A stretch of DNA of 57,309 nt, taken from NCBI GenBank assembly GCA_001969505.1, contig LSSK01001304.1, positions 1 through 57,309 of the forward strand, given 5' to 3'. The DNA comes from Zancudomyces culisetae. Its lineage: Eukaryota; Kickxellomycota; Harpellomycetes; Harpellales; Legeriomycetaceae. A program made the position numbers and the translations under genes. The notes beneath the pieces are model-generated. The model had not been told where the DNA came from. It was given only the letters and a program-made list of their open reading frames with translations, and did no database searches. The stretch's first letter is position 1. The number at the start of each line of letters is the position of its first letter. Positions 55,801-57,309 of this stretch are shown piece by piece.

Positions 55801-56538
55801 GCTTTTTGCCCTCGCCTTGTTAACCTGGATACTACCATTTTGAATGATCAAAGTGATCAAAACTCTTCGCCTTCAGCTTTAGTTCCCTGTCTCTTAATGC
55901 TAACAGTGGGTCGTGATAGAGGCGTTTCCTTGTTTTGCCAGCCGCAACCGCACATATCTCCAAATACTAGCAATTCTGACTCGGATATTGATCATAGTAC
56001 ATCATCTGATGTTCAACTGGATCCCCAATCCCCTGTTCTACTGCTCCAACACTTTTCTAAAGTACATGCACGAATAGTTTGGGATTGTAGTTGGTCACCA
56101 GATGGTTTCATTTTCGGAACCGCCTCACGTGACAAGACAATTAAGTTATGGGCTCCAAGCACATCAAACAAAGGTTTTAATGTGTTCCACACTATCAAAC
56201 TATCTGAAGCCTCAACCGCTATTTCAATAACCCATCCCCCAAAATACAATACTGCCACATCTACTATCCGTGAATACTGGATTGCCGTTGGCTTTGAGTC
56301 TGGCCTGATTTCAGTAGTACACTGCGCTCTCGACACCTCCAAATTGGAGCAGTCTGGATATCTTCCATCCATTTCCCTCGTTACCAAACTAGATAGTACT
56401 TTCTCCCATAACTTGAAAGTAAACAAACTAAAATGGAGACCTCTCCAAAATGACAATGATCTTTACACAAATGATTCTAGACATTTGGCTTCTTGCTCCG
56501 ATGATAATACTTTTAGGGTATATTCCATTTCAATCTAG
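52826..56538 (+). CDS. ELP2: Elongator subunit 2 (WD40 protein), eight exons
   Basis: Exons 52826-52999, 53167-53239, 53330-53409, 53548-53704, 53825-53991, 54081-54376, 54471-54905, 55023-56538; all GT-AG, phases match, 965 aa (yeast Elp2 is 788). It starts with KVEAISGGCNRIAHCLS and has WD40 repeats across two beta-propellers, e.g. TLQGHTDRVNC, FLSGSTDCTAKMWTR, ELKGHEDWVTSIS, SGSQDFYCRLWR, SGHEGWVHSVMF, ADQSILVWRPD. The Elp2-typical ARPQIHGYELNCATF, VPPLGLSNKAVF and LWPESEKLYGHPYE follow, then DCSWSPDGFIFGTASRDKTI. Elp2 is a scaffold of Elongator, which makes the cm5U/mcm5U wobble modification on tRNAs. The extra length sits in acidic loops (~730-790). The first exon-intron joint (52999|53167) is the least certain. 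Confidence 0.95.
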
Positions 56539-56865
56539 TTTATATTTCAGTTTTCCTAATCTTGTACCTACAAAAACCTGATCATTTAATTCTTCTTTTC
56601 TATTTTTAGTTGTCTGGTTGAATATTTTATATATTGGAAACAACGATCAATAATAAAAGAATTATGCTATGATATACCATAAATTGTATACTACCCTGTG
56701 CTCAATGTTTTGGAGTAATCAAGTCATTGTATATTGATTACAAGGTTTTGGAGTTGAATGCAAAATATTAAATGAAAAATACGATGTCACTCAACTTTAT
56801 ACAAATATTAAAATCAAAATACAGAAATATGATGTGATTCTAAATAATTGCTAATAAAAAAGAAT
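56539..56865. other. Spacer between ELP2 and tRNA-Thr
   Basis: AT-rich 3' flank of ELP2. It holds only the T-run terminator of the minus-strand tRNA at its right end. Confidence 0.65.
56856..56861 (-). terminator. Pol III terminator of tRNA-Thr
   Basis: Six T on the minus strand, starting 4 nt after the tRNA 3' end, the usual RNA polymerase III stop signal. Confidence 0.75.
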
Positions 56866-56938
56866 TGCCCACTTCCAGAATCGAACTGAAGACCTTCTGC
56901 TTACGAGGCAGACGCTCTGCCAACTGAGCTAAGTAGGC
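56866..56938 (-). tRNA. tRNA-Thr (anticodon CGT)
   Basis: 73 nt without intron. The acceptor stem GCCTACT pairs with AGTGGGC (one G-U pair); discriminator A. D-arm TAGCTCAGTTGGCAGAGC contains the A-box. The anticodon arm is TCTGC-CTCGTAA-GCAGA with CGT at the centre of the loop, reading ACG (Thr). The T-arm has GTTCGATTC (B-box). A T6 run follows. CCA is not encoded, as expected for a eukaryotic gene. It is the cognate tRNA of the THS1 product encoded ~18 kb away. Confidence 0.95.
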
Positions 56939-57309
56939 TATGTTTTGTTGTAATTTTAGTTTGCACAAAATTTCTCAGGAAATTTCCGCAACTAAACCTA
57001 CAAAAAGTTCTGCTAATAGAGGGGGATTGTTACTGGAATAAGTTTTACTTTATTTAACCAGTCAACCCTACCTTTTTTAGCTTATATTTAATTTAGTTTT
57101 ATGTATTTATTACTTCAATAAATGCGATAAAACTGGGTAAAATTACGCCCAACTCCTAAAATTTGGTGTGCAAAACAATTAATTTTGGTCCAAAAATTAG
57201 ACTCTGATACCTTTCTGATACCCTTTGAAAATTGTGTTACGCTTCACTACCTATGTTTTTTTTTGGTTTTAGGTAGGTTTTTGCTCAAATCACAAATTTC
57301 AATTTTATA
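56939..57309. other. Right-end spacer
   Basis: 371 bp upstream of the tRNA gene, AT-rich, with no gene, exon or repeat recognised before the window ends. Confidence 0.6.

Noticed and set aside
1-57309. CRISPR arrays, prokaryotic operons, phage or intact transposons
   Set aside because: No spaced direct repeats of CRISPR type, no intact transposase or integrase, and spliceosomal introns throughout. All tandem repeats are simple microsatellites.

Overview
The window is nuclear DNA from an AT-rich fungus. The evidence is a Zn2Cys6 transcription factor, Atg1, an F-BAR/DEP/RhoGAP protein, a CSC1-type channel, a derlin, Elongator subunit 2 and a mitochondrial uL6. Genes lie on both strands, have spliceosomal GT-AG introns (plus one apparent GC-AG intron) of mostly 60-200 nt, and are separated by long gene-poor spacers. 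TGA, TAG and TAA all act as stops. I cannot name the species. The intron load and a CDC42SE-like CRIB protein argue against a compact Saccharomyces-type genome, but placement needs a search.

Layout. 0-6 kb: a doubtful tail-anchored ORF, a two-exon coiled-coil (TACC-like) gene (+), and CSC1 (-), the last two convergent with 26 bp between stops. 5.9-12.5 kb: 6.6 kb of spacer with simple repeats and some faint coding relics. 12.5-16.5 kb: ATG1 (+) convergent with a four-exon BNA6 (-), with a G-quadruplex-prone tract between them. 18.3-26.5 kb: a Zn2Cys6 factor, AGX1 (three exons, possibly two starts), SAM37/metaxin (five exons), and mitochondrial uL6 (-). 27-35 kb: RGD2-like (-), an orphan two-TM gene (+), and a six-exon derlin (-). 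36.7-42.1 kb: cytosolic threonyl-tRNA synthetase THS1 (+), convergent with a three-exon membrane SH3 sensor-like protein (-). 43.9-48 kb: a seven-exon RMD1/DUF155 gene (-) and a three-exon CRIB mini-protein (-). 51.2-57.3 kb: a five-exon SF3b5/YSF3 gene (+) whose first coding exon is only the ATG, an eight-exon ELP2 (+), and tRNA-Thr(CGT) (-).

Most genes are conserved housekeeping genes with no operon logic. Loose themes are mitochondria (SAM37, uL6m, AGX1, RMD1), translation (THS1, tRNA-Thr, and ELP2 through tRNA wobble modification), and Rho-family polarity (RGD2-like GAP, CRIB effector, SH3 sensor). Several genes (YSF3, the CRIB protein, RMD1, BNA6, SAM37, derlin) appear only after joining short exons. 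Every joint reported for these was checked by hand for phase, splice dinucleotides and total length divisible by three. No CRISPR array, prokaryotic operon, intact transposon or viral gene was seen, and I found no clearly new multi-gene system.
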